Below are positions 17,702 to 28,882 of a stretch of DNA of 64,000 nt, in pieces; position 1 is the stretch's first letter; each line of letters starts with the position of its first letter. Below the pieces are notes generated by a model. It was given only the letters and a program-made list of their open reading frames with translations, was not told the origin of the DNA and did no database searches. A program made the translations under genes and the position numbers. The DNA is from Clostridia bacterium (GTDB lineage Bacteria; Bacillota; Clostridia; Christensenellales; UBA1242): NCBI GenBank assembly GCA_017531805.1, contig JAFXKG010000003.1, forward strand, positions 1-64,000, given 5' to 3'.

Positions 17702-18124
17702 TTAACTTTTAAAAAAATTTTCTGCAAAATTTTTATTTTTCAATTCGTCAGCTTTTTTCTTGAGCATTTTCAAAAATCTTATATGAATTTCTTCATAAAA
17801 CTTTTTAGAATTGAACAAATCACTATTTTCAACCTTAATTGCAAAAGCAATATTTGCATATCTTCTTACTCTATCAACATTTTGCTTTGTAAAGAACTCT
17901 AATGGTAAATTTACAAACAAATCTTTAACACTACTGTTTACATACTTTGCATAAAAAGCATTAAATTTTTTTGTAACAAATTTATCAAAATCTTCTTCTG
18001 TCATGCTGTCTTCTATAGCATCGATGTCTGGTGGCAAAATTTCATCCAAATCCGGACAAGGATATACTTTTTTCGATTCTTCTAATATCTTATATTTTAT
18101 ACTTCTATCTTTAACGTATGACAT
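17702..18124 (-). CDS. hypothetical protein
   Basis: 140 residues, predicted mainly helical and charged, no membrane segment. The N-terminal part is acidic (CPDLDEILPPDIDAIEDSMTEEDFDKF) and the C-terminal part basic (MLKKKADELKNKNF). AAGGAGC precedes the ATG. It starts 10 bases after acpS and is probably co-transcribed with it. I do not recognise a family. Confidence 0.65.
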   Translation of the reverse strand: MSYVKDRSIKYKILEESKKVYPCPDLDEILPPDIDAIEDSMTEEDFDKFVTKKFNAFYAKYVNSSVKDLFVNLPLEFFTKQNVDRVRRYANIAFAIKVENSDLFNSKKFYEEIHIRFLKMLKKKADELKNKNFAENFFKS

Positions 18125-18134
18125 ATCTAGCTCC

Positions 18135-18479
18135 TTATTCTACCAAAACCACTGCTGTGGCATAATCTTTACAATGCGATATACTGATTTCTACCCTGCT
18201 TTTAAAATGCTCTTTTAAAATAGATTGAATATACCTTGTGTTGTTTATGTATGGTTTACCATTTTCGTTATGCAAAACTTCTATTTGACTAAAATGAATA
18301 CCAGTATCGTCCAATGCTTTTACAAAAGATTCTTTTACACAATAAAAACCACACAAATGCTCTATTTTGTTTTCAAACTCACAAGCATACTCCAACTCTT
18401 TTTCAGTAAAGATACGCTTAAAGCCTTCATCTGTCCAATTTTCAAATCTGCTAATTTTTTCTATATCAATTCCAATCAT
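18135..18479 (-). CDS. acpS: holo-[acyl-carrier-protein] synthase
   Basis: 114 residues from the ATG at 18479 (the frame goes 6 codons further without cause). The family motifs IGIDIEKI (metal-binding D5) and FYCVKESFVKAL (E50, K54) are present and the C-terminus ISISHCKDYATAVVLVE is typical. It transfers phosphopantetheine from CoA to acyl carrier protein for fatty-acid synthesis. The promoter leaves no room for a leader. Confidence 0.93.
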   Translation of the reverse strand: MIGIDIEKISRFENWTDEGFKRIFTEKELEYACEFENKIEHLCGFYCVKESFVKALDDTGIHFSQIEVLHNENGKPYINNTRYIQSILKEHFKSRVEISISHCKDYATAVVLVE

Positions 18480-18514
18480 GTTATGATTATAGCACATTTA
18501 GCATAATTTTTCAA
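18477..18514 (-). promoter_or_regulatory. leaderless promoter of acpS
   Basis: Minus strand TTGAAA (18509-18514), 17 bases, TATAAT (18486-18491), six bases, ATG (18477-18479). Confidence 0.75.
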
Positions 18515-18527
18515 TAGCAATTTTAAA

Positions 18528-19133
18528 TTATTCTTCAATTTCTATATTAAAATTATTTAAAACATTTTTAATAACATCCCAATTGTAACCAAGATACATT
18601 AATCGCCTTACCAACTTTTCTTTTGTTTTATTATCCATAACCTTGTTCCGCATGAATTTTTGCGCATTATTCAAACAACTTTGATAATCATCGATGTCAT
18701 TAATCAAACTATTGCTCAGTTCTTTTTTTATACCAAGCGAACTTAGTTTTTGCTCTGCTTTACGCTTGCTAAAATTTGGGTTGCTTCTTAGATACATTTC
18801 CGCATATGTTTTATCATCAACAACCTTATACTCTTTTAATTTTGTTAAAACGCTTTCAACAATAGGTTTGGTAAATTCTTTTTTGTATAAATAATCTTTA
18901 ATTTGTTTTTCGGTTTTAACTTTGTTTGATAGATATTTCATTGCAACATTAATTGCAACAAGTTCGTCACTTTCTTGTTTTGCTGCAAAAAATTTTTCTT
19001 GCTCAAATTCACCTTTAACAATACCATACTTTACAATAATATCACTATGCAAATCAAAAACACCTTTGTCTGTTGAAACAACAAAAATATTTGTATTGTT
19101 TTTTGATTTTAATTTTATTTCTTCTATAAACAT
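18528..19133 (-). CDS. recX: regulatory protein RecX
   Basis: 201 residues. The three-helix repeats of RecX are visible: AINVAMKYLSNKVKTEKQIKDYL, VVDDKTYAEMYLRS.PNFSKRKAEQKL and KEKLVRRLMYLGYNWDVIKNVL. RecX caps and destabilises RecA filaments, holding recombination in check. A TATAAT lies six bases before the ATG and there is no Shine-Dalgarno, so the message is probably leaderless. Confidence 0.9.
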   Translation of the reverse strand: MFIEEIKLKSKNNTNIFVVSTDKGVFDLHSDIIVKYGIVKGEFEQEKFFAAKQESDELVAINVAMKYLSNKVKTEKQIKDYLYKKEFTKPIVESVLTKLKEYKVVDDKTYAEMYLRSNPNFSKRKAEQKLSSLGIKKELSNSLINDIDDYQSCLNNAQKFMRNKVMDNKTKEKLVRRLMYLGYNWDVIKNVLNNFNIEIEE

Positions 19134-19145
19134 AATATGATTATA
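19131..19145 (-). promoter_or_regulatory. leaderless -10 element of recX
   Basis: Minus strand TATAAT (19140-19145), six bases, ATG (19131-19133). The -35 at 17 bases is poor (TACACA). The remaining 19146-19492 between recX and eno is extremely AT-rich and holds nothing else that I can support apart from the eno promoter zone. Confidence 0.6.
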
Positions 19146-19492
19146 ACAAATTAAATCAAATTTGTGTAGTCTTATTTTGTAGGTTGCTTAACAAATTTTA
19201 TAGATTTTAAAATAAGCATTACTATACTGTCGATATATGTTTTAAAAGAAAATAAATAATTTATGAAATATAAAAAATATTAATTTTTTGTTGTATTATT
19301 TCAGCAGTTTTATAAAAACTATAAAAATTTTAATTTTATTTAAAAATAAGCATATTTTTAACGCGAATTATTTGGTTTTTTATATTTTTTTTATTTTTTT
19401 GTATTTAATTAAATTAAAAAATATTTTAAAAATCATTTTTGAATATTAAATAATTGTGTTAAAATATATATAAGAATAAAAAGGGGTAAAAT

Positions 19493-20749
19493 ATGAAAAT
19501 TAAAAAAATTGTTGCATATGAAGTAATTGACAGCCGTGGCAATCCAACTGTTGAGTGTGAAGTAACTTTAGAAAACGGAATAAAAGCAACTGCTATTGTT
19601 CCGAGTGGTGCTTCTACTGGAGAACGCGAAGCGCTTGAACTTAGAGACGGTGGAACAAGGTTTCATGGTAAAGGCGTTTTAAATGCGGTTGACAATGTAA
19701 ATAAAATTATTGCTAAAAAGATTGTTGGTATGGACGCAAGCAAACAAAAAGAAATTGATAACGCAATGATACAACTTGACGGCACAGAATATAAAACCAA
19801 TTTAGGTGCAAATGCTATTCTTTCTGTAAGTCTTGCCATAGCACGCGCAAACGCTATTGAAAAAAACAAGCCACTTTATTCATCTATTGGCAAAGGTGAC
19901 TTATTGCCAACTCCAATGATGAATGTAATCAATGGTGGTGCTCACGCTGATAGTAATGTTGATTTTCAAGAATATATGATCGTTCCAGTTGGCGCAAAAA
20001 CATTTGCAGATGCTATGCGTTTTGCATCAGAAACTTTTGTAGAACTAAAAAAAGTTTTAAAACGCAAAGGATATTCTACTGGCGTAGGTGACGAAGGTGG
20101 TTTTGCACCAAACTTTAAAAACAACGAAGAACCACTTAAAGCCATTGTTCAAGCAATCAAAAATGCAGGTTTTGTACCTGGCAGCGATATAGCAATCGCT
20201 TTGGATGTCGCAGCAAGTGAATTCTACAACAAACAAACAAAAAAATATGAATTAACAAAAAGTAATGGTGGCACAAAGTCAACAAAAGATATGATTGCTT
20301 GGTTTGAAAAATTAACTAAAGATTACCCTATCATTTCTATAGAAGACCCACTTAGTGAAAACGATTGGAAAGGTTGGACATCTATCACAAAAAAACTTGG
20401 CAAAAAAATTCAAATTGTTGGAGATGATATATTTGTAACAAATCCAAAAATTTTGCGCGAAGGTATTGAAAAAGGTGCAGCAAACGCAATACTTATCAAA
20501 CTAAACCAAATTGGCACTTTGACAGAAACTTTGGACACAATCAACCTTGCGAAACAAAACGGTTATAAAACTGTAATTTCTCACAGGAGTGGTGAAAGTG
20601 AAGATACATTTATTGCAGATTTGGCTGTTGCAGTAAACGCTGGACAAATCAAGTCTGGTTCAATTTCTAGAACAGACCGAGTTGCAAAATATAATCAACT
20701 TATTAGAATAGAAAAAAATTTAGGTAAAAAGGCGAAATTTAACGTATGA
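19493..20749 (+). CDS. eno: enolase
   Basis: 418 residues, a normal full-length enolase. Signature blocks: [15 protein letters not shown] at the N-terminus, [33 protein letters not shown], the metal ligands SIEDP and [18 protein letters not shown] and SHRSGESED. It interconverts 2-phosphoglycerate and phosphoenolpyruvate in glycolysis. AAAGGGG precedes the start. cmk overlaps its last 4 bases. Confidence 0.97.
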   Translation: MKIKKIVAYEVIDSRGNPTVECEVTLENGIKATAIVPSGASTGEREALELRDGGTRFHGKGVLNAVDNVNKIIAKKIVGMDASKQKEIDNAMIQLDGTEYKTNLGANAILSVSLAIARANAIEKNKPLYSSIGKGDLLPTPMMNVINGGAHADSNVDFQEYMIVPVGAKTFADAMRFASETFVELKKVLKRKGYSTGVGDEGGFAPNFKNNEEPLKAIVQAIKNAGFVPGSDIAIALDVAASEFYNKQTKKYELTKSNGGTKSTKDMIAWFEKLTKDYPIISIEDPLSENDWKGWTSITKKLGKKIQIVGDDIFVTNPKILREGIEKGAANAILIKLNQIGTLTETLDTINLAKQNGYKTVISHRSGESEDTFIADLAVAVNAGQIKSGSISRTDRVAKYNQLIRIEKNLGKKAKFNV

Positions 20750-21396
20750 TAATCACTATTGACGGACCTGCAGGCAGTGGTAAATCTACTGTAGCAGACA
20801 AATTGGCTGAATGCATTGGTTTTATACATTTTAATTCTGGTGCTTTGTTTCGTGCTATAACAGCACATTTATATAAAAACAATTTTAATTTTTCGCTTTT
20901 AAAGGTGGATACAAAAATACAAGACTTTAACTTAAAAGTTAAAATGATTAATGAAAATCAACATGTTTATATCAACGATATAGACTATACTCCTATTTTA
21001 AGAGATAATGTCATAAGCACACTGGTGCCAATAGCGTCTCAAAACGCCATGGTACAACAAAAAGTACAAGCTTATTTAAAAGAGTTTTGCAACACAAACA
21101 ATGTTGTAATTGAAGGGCGCGGTATTGGTAGTGAGGTTTTGCCAAACGCAGAATTTAAATTTTATTTAGATTGTTCAATAAAAGAGCGTGCAAAAAGAAG
21201 ATTTTTAGAAGAACAAGCAAAAAACAGCATCATCACACTAGAAGAAATAGAAAAACAAATTGCAGAGCGTGATCATTTGGATAAAACGCGAGAAATTACC
21301 CCGCTTGTTATACCAAATGGTGCAATTATAATTGACTCAACAAACTTAACTATACCGCAAGTGGTAGAAACAATGCGTAATTATTTAGCTAAATAG
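20746..21396 (+). CDS. cmk: cytidylate kinase
   Basis: 216 residues. P-loop GPAGSGKST (7-15), the family phrase [16 protein letters not shown] [32 protein letters not shown] and the lid RAKRRF follow in order. It phosphorylates CMP and dCMP. The ATG overlaps the eno stop (ATGA), so translation is coupled. It ends with TAG, which shows that TAG is a normal stop in this genome. Confidence 0.95.
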   Translation: MIITIDGPAGSGKSTVADKLAECIGFIHFNSGALFRAITAHLYKNNFNFSLLKVDTKIQDFNLKVKMINENQHVYINDIDYTPILRDNVISTLVPIASQNAMVQQKVQAYLKEFCNTNNVVIEGRGIGSEVLPNAEFKFYLDCSIKERAKRRFLEEQAKNSIITLEEIEKQIAERDHLDKTREITPLVIPNGAIIIDSTNLTIPQVVETMRNYLAK

Positions 21397-21401
21397 ATAT
21401 A

Positions 21402-21428
21402 AGAGCAAATTTATTTGCTCTTTTTTTT
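21402..21428 (+). terminator. intrinsic terminator of eno-cmk
   Basis: GAGCAAAT and ATTTGCTC with a run of T. Confidence 0.88.
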
Positions 21429-21554
21429 GTTTAAACACATGTATCAAGCTAATTTTTTATATTTATTTAGTTATATTGACATAAAAAGTTTGTGTTTTTT
21501 ATATATTTATAGACAAAATCTAAAATTTTTAGATATTTTTTTCAAAAATCAGTA

Positions 21555-21583
21555 TTGACAAATCACCAATGCTGTATTATACT
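21555..21583 (+). promoter_or_regulatory. promoter of the 644-residue protein gene
   Basis: TTGACA (21555-21560), 17 bases, TATACT (21578-21583), 24 bases before the start codon at 21608. Confidence 0.8.
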
Positions 21584-21607
21584 TTGGTTAGAAATTTGGA
21601 GGGGTTT

Positions 21608-23542
21608 ATGACATCAAATGTAAATAAACTTAGCATACAATCATTTTTAGAGATATGTAATTTTTACTCTACTGCTCTAAAATTTTATAAGGAAAAAGGC
21701 AACAAACAAAGAGAAATTGACTCTTTTGATAATTTTTCAGACATTGTCAGTGCATATTTTGAAAAAGAACTTAAACTTGAAAAACCTACAAAAAAACAAT
21801 TAAGAGCTTTGTACGAACTTTATCTTGACAAAAATTTAAATCTTTCTCACGATTTAAATGACACACAAGAAATTGCTGAAATGTACGCAATACTTTTAAA
21901 TAATCTTAAGATTGCAAATGTCGAAGCAGAAGACAATTTGTCAACTTATAGATTGTTAGTACATAAATTCTTACATTTTAAAAATCTTCCGTTAGATAAA
22001 GATGAGGCTTTATATGCACTTTATAAAATGAGAGTTAACAACAACAGCCTAACTGAAGATGAAAAGCAAAACATAACAAAAAATTTAATTGGCAAAAAAG
22101 ATAGATTTAAATTAAGAAAACAACACCCTAAACTTGAGCCACTTGCAAAAAAAGGTTCAACTTTTGCGACAATAACTGCTACTGCTATAATCGGTGCCAT
22201 CGCTGGTACTGCTTCATCTGTTGAAGGTTTTGGTGGATTTATAACCGCAAGTAAAATCGGCAACGCTGTGATGTTTGCAACAAATGGTGCAGCTATTGGT
22301 GCAGGCCTTGCTTATGTTGGCATTAAAATTAAAAATCTTGCAACAAAATTGTATTACAAATTAAGATACAATACATCTAAAAGAAAATTTAAAGCACTTG
22401 AAGCTGGCGAAATTAAAGTAGAAGATCTTAAAATAAATAAATTGATACAAAAAGTTGAAAAAACAAACAAAAAAATCTTAAAACTTAAAAACAAAAAAGG
22501 CTTATTCAGCAAAATCAGACGCCACACCCTAAATGTTGTAAACCGCAACAGAATTCATACAATTTCTGATGATTTAGATTTGGTGAAACAGCGTATAGAA
22601 TATAATAAAGATGAAATTGTTAGTTATTTAACAAAAATACAAAACATTCAAAACAGTAAAACTCTTACATTAAAAGAAAAGAAAGCAGAAGTTGCAAATA
22701 TCGAGTCTCAAATTAATATGTGCTATCAAAACATCGAAACAGTAAACAGCGTAAGAGAAATGATCGCAAACGCAAGATATCAAGAATTATTAAGTGCAAT
22801 GTGTAGTATGATTGCAAGTGGCAAAGTTAAAAAATTGGAAAATCTTGATATTTATGCAAAAGACCTTTTATCAAAACAACAAAAGAAAAACAAAAATCTT
22901 TCATTAGAATTAACTCATAAATATGCAAAAGCTATTATCGACGGTGTTTTATCTGGTGACATCACAATGTTGGGTGGTAAGCCAATAGATTGTATAGATA
23001 ACTTAATTATACCAAAACCAGTTGAAATGGTTATACCAACGATAGTTGAAGAAGCGGAAACTAATGAAGTTGAAGAATCAACAACCACTACCCCAGAACT
23101 CACTTTAGAAGAAATTGATGAAATTGAAAATCAATCAATCGAAACAGCACAAGAAAATATAATTGAAGAAAATGTTGTTGACACAATCGAACAAGTTGAA
23201 TCTGCTGAACAAACAATCGAAACAGTACAAAACACTCATGTTGAAAACGAAACTGCAACAATTTTAAATGATACTGAAGAAACTATCAAAACTGAACCTA
23301 CACAAGAAGTTGATGTAAACCAAAATCTTGGCAATTTAGTTAAAAATACCGCAGCAAGAAAAGCTACAAAATTTTCTGTAGAACCTATCATCAGAAAAGG
23401 TGAAGAAGTTGGCAAACGACTTAAAGTAACAAGACAAGATGGAACAAAAGAAAAATTTGAAATTAAAGGTAAAGATTCTTCAGAACAAGTAAACGAAATG
23501 ATTTCTAAAATTGTCAAAGAAACTTTAGAAGTTTGTATTTAA
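21608..23542 (+). CDS. large coiled-coil membrane-associated protein of unknown function
   Basis: 644 residues from the ATG at 21608 (GGAGGGG upstream; the frame extends 13 codons further). Residues 1-180 are helical and charged. Two adjoining hydrophobic segments at about 190-245 (FATITATAIIGAIAGTASS; GNAVMFATNGAAIGAGLAYVGI) could be a membrane hairpin. Residues about 265-400 are Lys-rich coiled coil (INKLIQKVEKTNKKILKLK). A long acidic Glu/Thr linker (about 485-590) precedes a small C-terminal domain (ATKFSVEPIIRKGEEVGKRL). I recognise no family. It stands alone with its own promoter and terminator. Confidence 0.75.
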   Translation: MTSNVNKLSIQSFLEICNFYSTALKFYKEKGNKQREIDSFDNFSDIVSAYFEKELKLEKPTKKQLRALYELYLDKNLNLSHDLNDTQEIAEMYAILLNNLKIANVEAEDNLSTYRLLVHKFLHFKNLPLDKDEALYALYKMRVNNNSLTEDEKQNITKNLIGKKDRFKLRKQHPKLEPLAKKGSTFATITATAIIGAIAGTASSVEGFGGFITASKIGNAVMFATNGAAIGAGLAYVGIKIKNLATKLYYKLRYNTSKRKFKALEAGEIKVEDLKINKLIQKVEKTNKKILKLKNKKGLFSKIRRHTLNVVNRNRIHTISDDLDLVKQRIEYNKDEIVSYLTKIQNIQNSKTLTLKEKKAEVANIESQINMCYQNIETVNSVREMIANARYQELLSAMCSMIASGKVKKLENLDIYAKDLLSKQQKKNKNLSLELTHKYAKAIIDGVLSGDITMLGGKPIDCIDNLIIPKPVEMVIPTIVEEAETNEVEESTTTTPELTLEEIDEIENQSIETAQENIIEENVVDTIEQVESAEQTIETVQNTHVENETATILNDTEETIKTEPTQEVDVNQNLGNLVKNTAARKATKFSVEPIIRKGEEVGKRLKVTRQDGTKEKFEIKGKDSSEQVNEMISKIVKETLEVCI

Positions 23543-23568
23543 AAAACTCCCAATCGGGAGTTTTTTTT
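23543..23568. terminator. bidirectional terminator
   Basis: AAAACTCCC and GGGAGTTTT with A and T runs, between convergent genes. Confidence 0.88.
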
Positions 23569-23613
23569 GATTGTATGTACCACTAAAATATATTTTTGTT
23601 AAATATTTTTTTA

Positions 23614-24153
23614 TTAATAGTTTTTTGCTTCCACTTGGAAATATGCTTGAGGATGTGCACAAACTGGACAAACCTTTGGTGCATTTTTGCCAACATGCTT
23701 ATGTCCGCAATTGCGACATTCCCACACAACAACTTCTTTTTTAACAAAACATTTTTTCTTTGTAACATTTTCTAACAAAGCGTTGTATCTTGCTTCGTGT
23801 TCTGCTTCGATTTTTGCAACACCTTCAAAAGATTTTGCTATTGCCAAAAAACCTTCTTTTCTTGCAACTTTGGCAAATTCTTTATACATTTCTGTCCATT
23901 CGTAATTTTCGCCAGCTGCAGCATCTTTTAGGTTTGTTAATGTGTCTGGCACGGCACCATCATGCAAAAGTTTAAACCACATTTTTGCATGTTCTTTTTC
24001 ATTATTTGCAGTTTGTTCAAAAATTTCAGCAATTTGTTCATATCCATCTTTTTTTGCTTTGCTTGCATAATAAGAATATTTATTTCTTGCTTGACTTTCA
24101 CCAGCAAAAGCAGCCCATAAATTTTTTTCTGTTTGAGAACCTTTTAATTCCAT
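23614..24153 (-). CDS. rubrerythrin
   Basis: 179 residues from the ATG at 24153 (CGGAGGAATT upstream). N-terminal four-helix diiron domain with its Glu/His ligands ([32 protein letters not shown]) and C-terminal rubredoxin-like FeS4 site (CRNCGH ... CPVC). It reduces hydrogen peroxide in anaerobes, fitting an anaerobic host. A monocistronic gene. Confidence 0.95.
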   Translation of the reverse strand: MELKGSQTEKNLWAAFAGESQARNKYSYYASKAKKDGYEQIAEIFEQTANNEKEHAKMWFKLLHDGAVPDTLTNLKDAAAGENYEWTEMYKEFAKVARKEGFLAIAKSFEGVAKIEAEHEARYNALLENVTKKKCFVKKEVVVWECRNCGHKHVGKNAPKVCPVCAHPQAYFQVEAKNY

Positions 24154-24226
24154 AATTCCTCCGATATACAATTAAATTATACGATAAGATTTTATAAATT
24201 CCAAATATTTTTTACAATTTTTTGTA

Positions 24227-25501
24227 TCATTTACGAAATTTTTTACGAATCATACCCTTTTCTCTACCATTGTTTGACGGTTGATAATAAATTTTGTCTT
24301 TTAACTTGTCAGGTAGATATTGTTGCTTTACATAACCACCATAGTTGTGCGGATACTTATATTCTGGCGGATTTTCCACTTCGTAATGATAATTTTTTAA
24401 ATGTTCTGGTATGTTATCATCCGGATTAAACTCAGCATCATATTTTGCAGCATCCATTGCTGTTATTACACTATTAGATTTTTCTGCCTCGCACACATAG
24501 ATTATTGCATGAGAGAGTGGAATATTACCTTCTGGCAATCCCAAGTTTTTAATTGCGTTCATTGCAACCATAGCCATAAGCGCTGCATTGCTATCTGCCA
24601 TACCAACATCTTCGCTTGCATGGGCAATCAGACGCCTACAGATAAGCAATGGGTCGCATCCCGCTTTGATCAATCTTTGAGAATAATAAAGAGCCGCATC
24701 TGCATCGCTACCACGCAAACTTTTACAAAAGGCACTTAGCATATCGTAATAAAAATTTTCGTCAACAGAAATCACTGGTTGTTGGATGCATTGCCCTGCC
24801 ACTGTTTTTGTTATTTGTATCACACCCTGCTTGTCAGCTGGTGTTGTTGAAACTGCTAACTCAAGCGCATTGTATGCAGAGCGTAAATCACCATTGCTAA
24901 ACATTGCAAAATGGTTGATCGCATCTATGTCCATATGTACATTTAACCTGCCAAACCCGCGTTCCTTATCCTTGATAGCAATAATCAATGCATCTTTTAT
25001 ATCTTCCACTTGCAAAGGATTAAATTTAAACACACGGCACCTGCTAACAATAGCTGGTGTCATGCTTATGTGTGGATTTTCTGTTGTTGTACCAATAAAG
25101 GTGATATAACCGCGTTCAACCGCTTCAAGCACGCAGTCACTTTGAGACTTGCTCCAACGATGACACTCGTCCAAAATAAGCATTGTGCTTTTTCTGGTTA
25201 ATTCAAAGTTTGCCTTGGCATTTTCTATCACTTTTTTTGCATCTGCCACACCACTTGACACGGCATTGAGTTTTACATAATCCATGCTTAGAGAGTTTGC
25301 AACAATATATGCAAGGGTTGTTTTACCCACACCTGGCGGACCATAAAAAATACAACTGCCCAAACGATTTACTTTTAATGCGCGCCTTATCAAACTATTT
25401 TGACCAACGATGTGCTTTTGTCCAATAAACTGATCTAATGTGGTTGCACGCATGCGTTCTGCCAAAGGGATATTGATGTTATATTCTTGTAAGTTTTCCA
25501 T
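24227..25501 (-). CDS. rarA: replication-associated recombination protein RarA (MgsA)
   Basis: 424 residues. AAA+ clamp-loader-like ATPase with Walker A GPPGVGKT (54-61), Walker B DECHR (111-115), sensor phrase TTENPH and the MgsA C-terminal tetramerisation part (SEDVGMADSNAALMAM; EKSNSV; PEHLKNYHYE). It acts at stalled replication forks. A promoter six bases upstream of the ATG suggests a leaderless message. Confidence 0.95.
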   Translation of the reverse strand: MENLQEYNINIPLAERMRATTLDQFIGQKHIVGQNSLIRRALKVNRLGSCIFYGPPGVGKTTLAYIVANSLSMDYVKLNAVSSGVADAKKVIENAKANFELTRKSTMLILDECHRWSKSQSDCVLEAVERGYITFIGTTTENPHISMTPAIVSRCRVFKFNPLQVEDIKDALIIAIKDKERGFGRLNVHMDIDAINHFAMFSNGDLRSAYNALELAVSTTPADKQGVIQITKTVAGQCIQQPVISVDENFYYDMLSAFCKSLRGSDADAALYYSQRLIKAGCDPLLICRRLIAHASEDVGMADSNAALMAMVAMNAIKNLGLPEGNIPLSHAIIYVCEAEKSNSVITAMDAAKYDAEFNPDDNIPEHLKNYHYEVENPPEYKYPHNYGGYVKQQYLPDKLKDKIYYQPSNNGREKGMIRKKFRK

Positions 25502-25535
25502 GCTGTTATTATATCATATATCTTAAGATTTTCAA
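25499..25535 (-). promoter_or_regulatory. leaderless promoter of rarA
   Basis: Minus strand TTGAAA (25530-25535), 16 bases, TATAAT (25508-25513), six bases, ATG (25499-25501). Confidence 0.75.
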
Positions 25536-26113
25536 ATACTTTGATTGATTTTTATGGTCTTAATTATATTGTTGCAAACATATTTTACTTCAAAAGGCAG
25601 TTTAAACTGATTTTGTTTTATTATTATCCCTTTTTCTTTTATTCGAATATTTAAAATTTTTGTAACAATTTTTAGATATTCTAACAAATTTTGATTTTTT
25701 TCAAACTCAAAAACATTGTCTACCATACCCTTAATTGCTTTTTGTTTATATACACTTAAATCAAACTTATTAGATTTTATTTCTATTTTAAAGTATTTAT
25801 AAATGCTCTTGATATCAAACATTATTTCACATTTGCCCATAGTTGTAAAATATATAAACTTATTTTTGATATAAACATTGTCGACATTTTTTAAAATGAT
25901 TGTTTTGTAACCTTTTTTTAAATAAACAATATTGCCCACTTGCATTGTTTTTGCATCATCAATATAAAGTCTATGTCTTGAATTGGAGCAAAATTTAATA
26001 CCTTTTTTTGTTATTGTCAACTTAGGCAATGGCTTGTAAATAGTTTTATGTTTGTTTGTTATTACAAGCACTATACACATTGACACAAGGTATGCAGGAA
26101 TAATAAAAATCAT
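25532..26113 (-). CDS. hypothetical membrane-anchored protein
   Basis: 193 residues from the ATG at 26113; the frame can be extended to a TTG at 26161, but neither start has a clear ribosome site. An N-terminal transmembrane helix (MIFIIPAYLVSMCIVLVI) is followed by a soluble domain rich in Lys, Ile and beta-strand-like phrases (KTIILKNVDNVYIKNKFIYF), which may be a PH-like fold. No family recognised. Divergent from gap. Confidence 0.6.
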   Translation of the reverse strand: MIFIIPAYLVSMCIVLVITNKHKTIYKPLPKLTITKKGIKFCSNSRHRLYIDDAKTMQVGNIVYLKKGYKTIILKNVDNVYIKNKFIYFTTMGKCEIMFDIKSIYKYFKIEIKSNKFDLSVYKQKAIKGMVDNVFEFEKNQNLLEYLKIVTKILNIRIKEKGIIIKQNQFKLPFEVKYVCNNIIKTIKINQSI

Positions 26114-26154
26114 GTATTTATTTTTGCCATTAGGTAAAAAATTAAAATATATAT

Positions 26155-26183
26155 TTGACAATTTAACTTTAAGATAATAAAAT
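26155..26183 (+). promoter_or_regulatory. promoter of gap
   Basis: TTGACA (26155-26160), 17 bases, TAAAAT (26178-26183), 24 bases before the gap start codon. Confidence 0.75.
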
Positions 26184-26207
26184 AAATATAATTTAGGGGG
26201 GATTTAA

Positions 26208-27230
<1,023 letters not shown>

Positions 27231-27233
27231 CAA

Positions 27234-27262
27234 AAAAGACGCACTAGATTGCGTCTTTTTTT
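27234..27262. terminator. bidirectional terminator
   Basis: AAGACGCA (27236-27243) pairs with TGCGTCTT (27250-27257) with A and T runs on both sides; overlaps the stop of the convergent gene. Confidence 0.88.
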
Positions 27263-27794
27263 ATACTCCAGAATAACGACTTAAAAATCCGGCATAAACA
27301 ACATTTTTGTTGTTAAGCATCAAAAAGTCTATAGGTTTAATAATCTTAGGCAACTCTTCCGAGTTCTCTACACCAAAACATGCAAGACATGTACGGACAA
27401 ACTCAGAACAATAAAACCGTTTTTGCGATGTGTGGTTTTTTCTAAAACAAGCACAAACAATACCTAAATAATTATACTTAAACTCACACTTATGTTGTAC
27501 AAAATAATCTATAAAATACTTGATTTGATTATACTTTTCTTCACTAACCTTTATTTCCAAAACAAGAGCAATAGTTTTTTTAAACCTTTTAAAAGTACCC
27601 TTATCCTTACCTTCTTCAACAAAACCACCAACAAAAGGATTGTAAGGATTAAGTCTACCAAAAGAATACATGGTTTCAAGTGTAGGCGTCAAAGAAATTG
27701 AAGCATGATTATATTCTGCACCAGTAAAAAACTTTAATGCACGAGAAAACACCGTGCCAGTTTGACTTAGTACTATATATATACTTTTGTCCAT
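27261..27794 (-). CDS. permuted papain-fold (YiiX/NlpC-P60-like) hydrolase
   Basis: 177 residues. The layout H30 in EYNHASISL followed about 100 residues later by C128 in FYCSEFVRTCL is that of circularly permuted NlpC/P60 (YiiX/LRAT-type) thiol hydrolases, which act on lipids or peptides. No signal peptide is visible, so it is expected in the cytoplasm. A GAGGG sits 14 bases before the ATG. Substrate unknown. It stands alone, convergent with gap. Confidence 0.75.
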   Translation of the reverse strand: MDKSIYIVLSQTGTVFSRALKFFTGAEYNHASISLTPTLETMYSFGRLNPYNPFVGGFVEEGKDKGTFKRFKKTIALVLEIKVSEEKYNQIKYFIDYFVQHKCEFKYNYLGIVCACFRKNHTSQKRFYCSEFVRTCLACFGVENSEELPKIIKPIDFLMLNNKNVVYAGFLSRYSGV

Positions 27795-27974
27795 ATCTAT
27801 CTTATTCCCTCACTTATCTTGATTATAACACACCATAACACCAATTTCAAATCAATATATACAAAAAATTTTAAATTTATTATCAAATTTTAGCAAAAAT
27901 AAAAATAAAAAAACTTTTTAAAATCACTTGTCAAATCAATAAAACTATGATATTATATAAAAGTCTTAATATTT

Positions 27975-28062
27975 GGAGAGTTGGCTGAGTGGTCGAAAGC
28001 GGCGGTCTTGAAAACCGTTGAAGTGCGAGCTTCCTGGGGTTCGAATCCCTAACTCTCCGCCA
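27975..28062 (+). tRNA. tRNA-Ser, anticodon UGA
   Basis: 88 bases: acceptor GGAGAGT pairs with ACTCTCC followed by an encoded G and CCA; long variable arm typical of serine; anticodon loop CTTGAAA gives UGA. Preceded by TTGTCA, 17 bases and TATTAT. The 3' half is duplicated at 29634-29692, marking an integration site. Confidence 0.97.
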
Positions 28063-28065
28063 AAA
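28007..28065 (+). repeat. attachment-site repeat (left), within tRNA-Ser(UGA)
   Basis: 59-base segment from the anticodon loop to just past CCA, repeated at 29634-29692 with two differences. This is the classic footprint of site-specific integration into a tRNA 3' end. Confidence 0.9.
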
Positions 28066-28069
28066 CCTA

Positions 28070-28097
28070 AAAACCACTAAATATAGTGGTTTTTTCT
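28070..28097 (+). terminator. terminator after tRNA-Ser
   Basis: AAACCACTA and TAGTGGTTT with a T run. The next 245 bases to the first island gene are AT-rich with inverted TCTAACAAA-type repeats and a promoter (TTGAAA, 17 bases, TAATAT at about 28290-28318). Confidence 0.8.
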
Positions 28098-28342
28098 TTT
28101 AGTTTTAACAAGTGACACAACATATTGTAAAGTTTAAACCTAAACAAAACCAACAATCACCTCAACGGTTTTTGGCACTGACAAATCTTGTCTAACAAAA
28201 TTTCTAACAAAAAAATCACACTTTTTCTTGTCTAATGAAATTTGTTAGAAAAAAATTAGACCAAACATTAGACAAATTTTAGAATTGGTATTGAAATCAA
28301 ACAAGAAATATGATAATATAAAAATAATGAAGGAGAAGAATT

Positions 28343-28825
28343 ATGTTTGTAGAAAGGATGTCTAACAAAGATTATAAAGATTTAATTGCATTTTTATATT
28401 ATGACTTATTTAAAACAAGGGTGTTTGATAATGATGGCACTTCAGACGAAGAAATTTTTAACGAAGTAAATCAAAATGAAGAAGTTTTCGTCATTAAAAA
28501 TATAAGCATATTAGATGATTTCTTATATACAAATGGAAATAGATATGCTAAATTTGGTTTTTATGATAAGGAAAAAGATTTTCAAAGTGGGATATTTGCG
28601 TTTAGAGATTTTTATGCTATTGCTTACCCTGATGGTCGTGAACATATGAGTATTGTAGATGTGCTAGGCGATTATTTGAATTCCTCATATCTGAAATTTA
28701 TGTATAAAAAATTTGGTAAAGAATATAAAGATGAATATATAAAACAACGAGAAATATCGTGGAAAGATAAGACAGATAAATACAATGCGAAAACCAATGA
28801 GATTATTGAAGAAATGACGAGATAG
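28343..28825 (+). CDS. hypothetical protein of the micro-island
   Basis: 160 residues, charged, no membrane segment, ends with TAG. Phrases such as VFDNDGTSDEEIFNEVNQNEEVFVIKN and the C-terminal KDEYIKQREISWKDKTDKY suggest a small alpha/beta domain with a helical tail. GAAGGAG precedes the ATG. I do not recognise a family. Followed by a terminator and then by the structured-RNA candidate; the equivalent place in the element at 55.4 kb is taken by a different 85-residue gene. Confidence 0.7.
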   Translation: MFVERMSNKDYKDLIAFLYYDLFKTRVFDNDGTSDEEIFNEVNQNEEVFVIKNISILDDFLYTNGNRYAKFGFYDKEKDFQSGIFAFRDFYAIAYPDGREHMSIVDVLGDYLNSSYLKFMYKKFGKEYKDEYIKQREISWKDKTDKYNAKTNEIIEEMTR

Positions 28826-28882
28826 AAAGAACAAGAAATAAAATCTATTTATTAAATAATTCTAAATCAAAATATAATATTT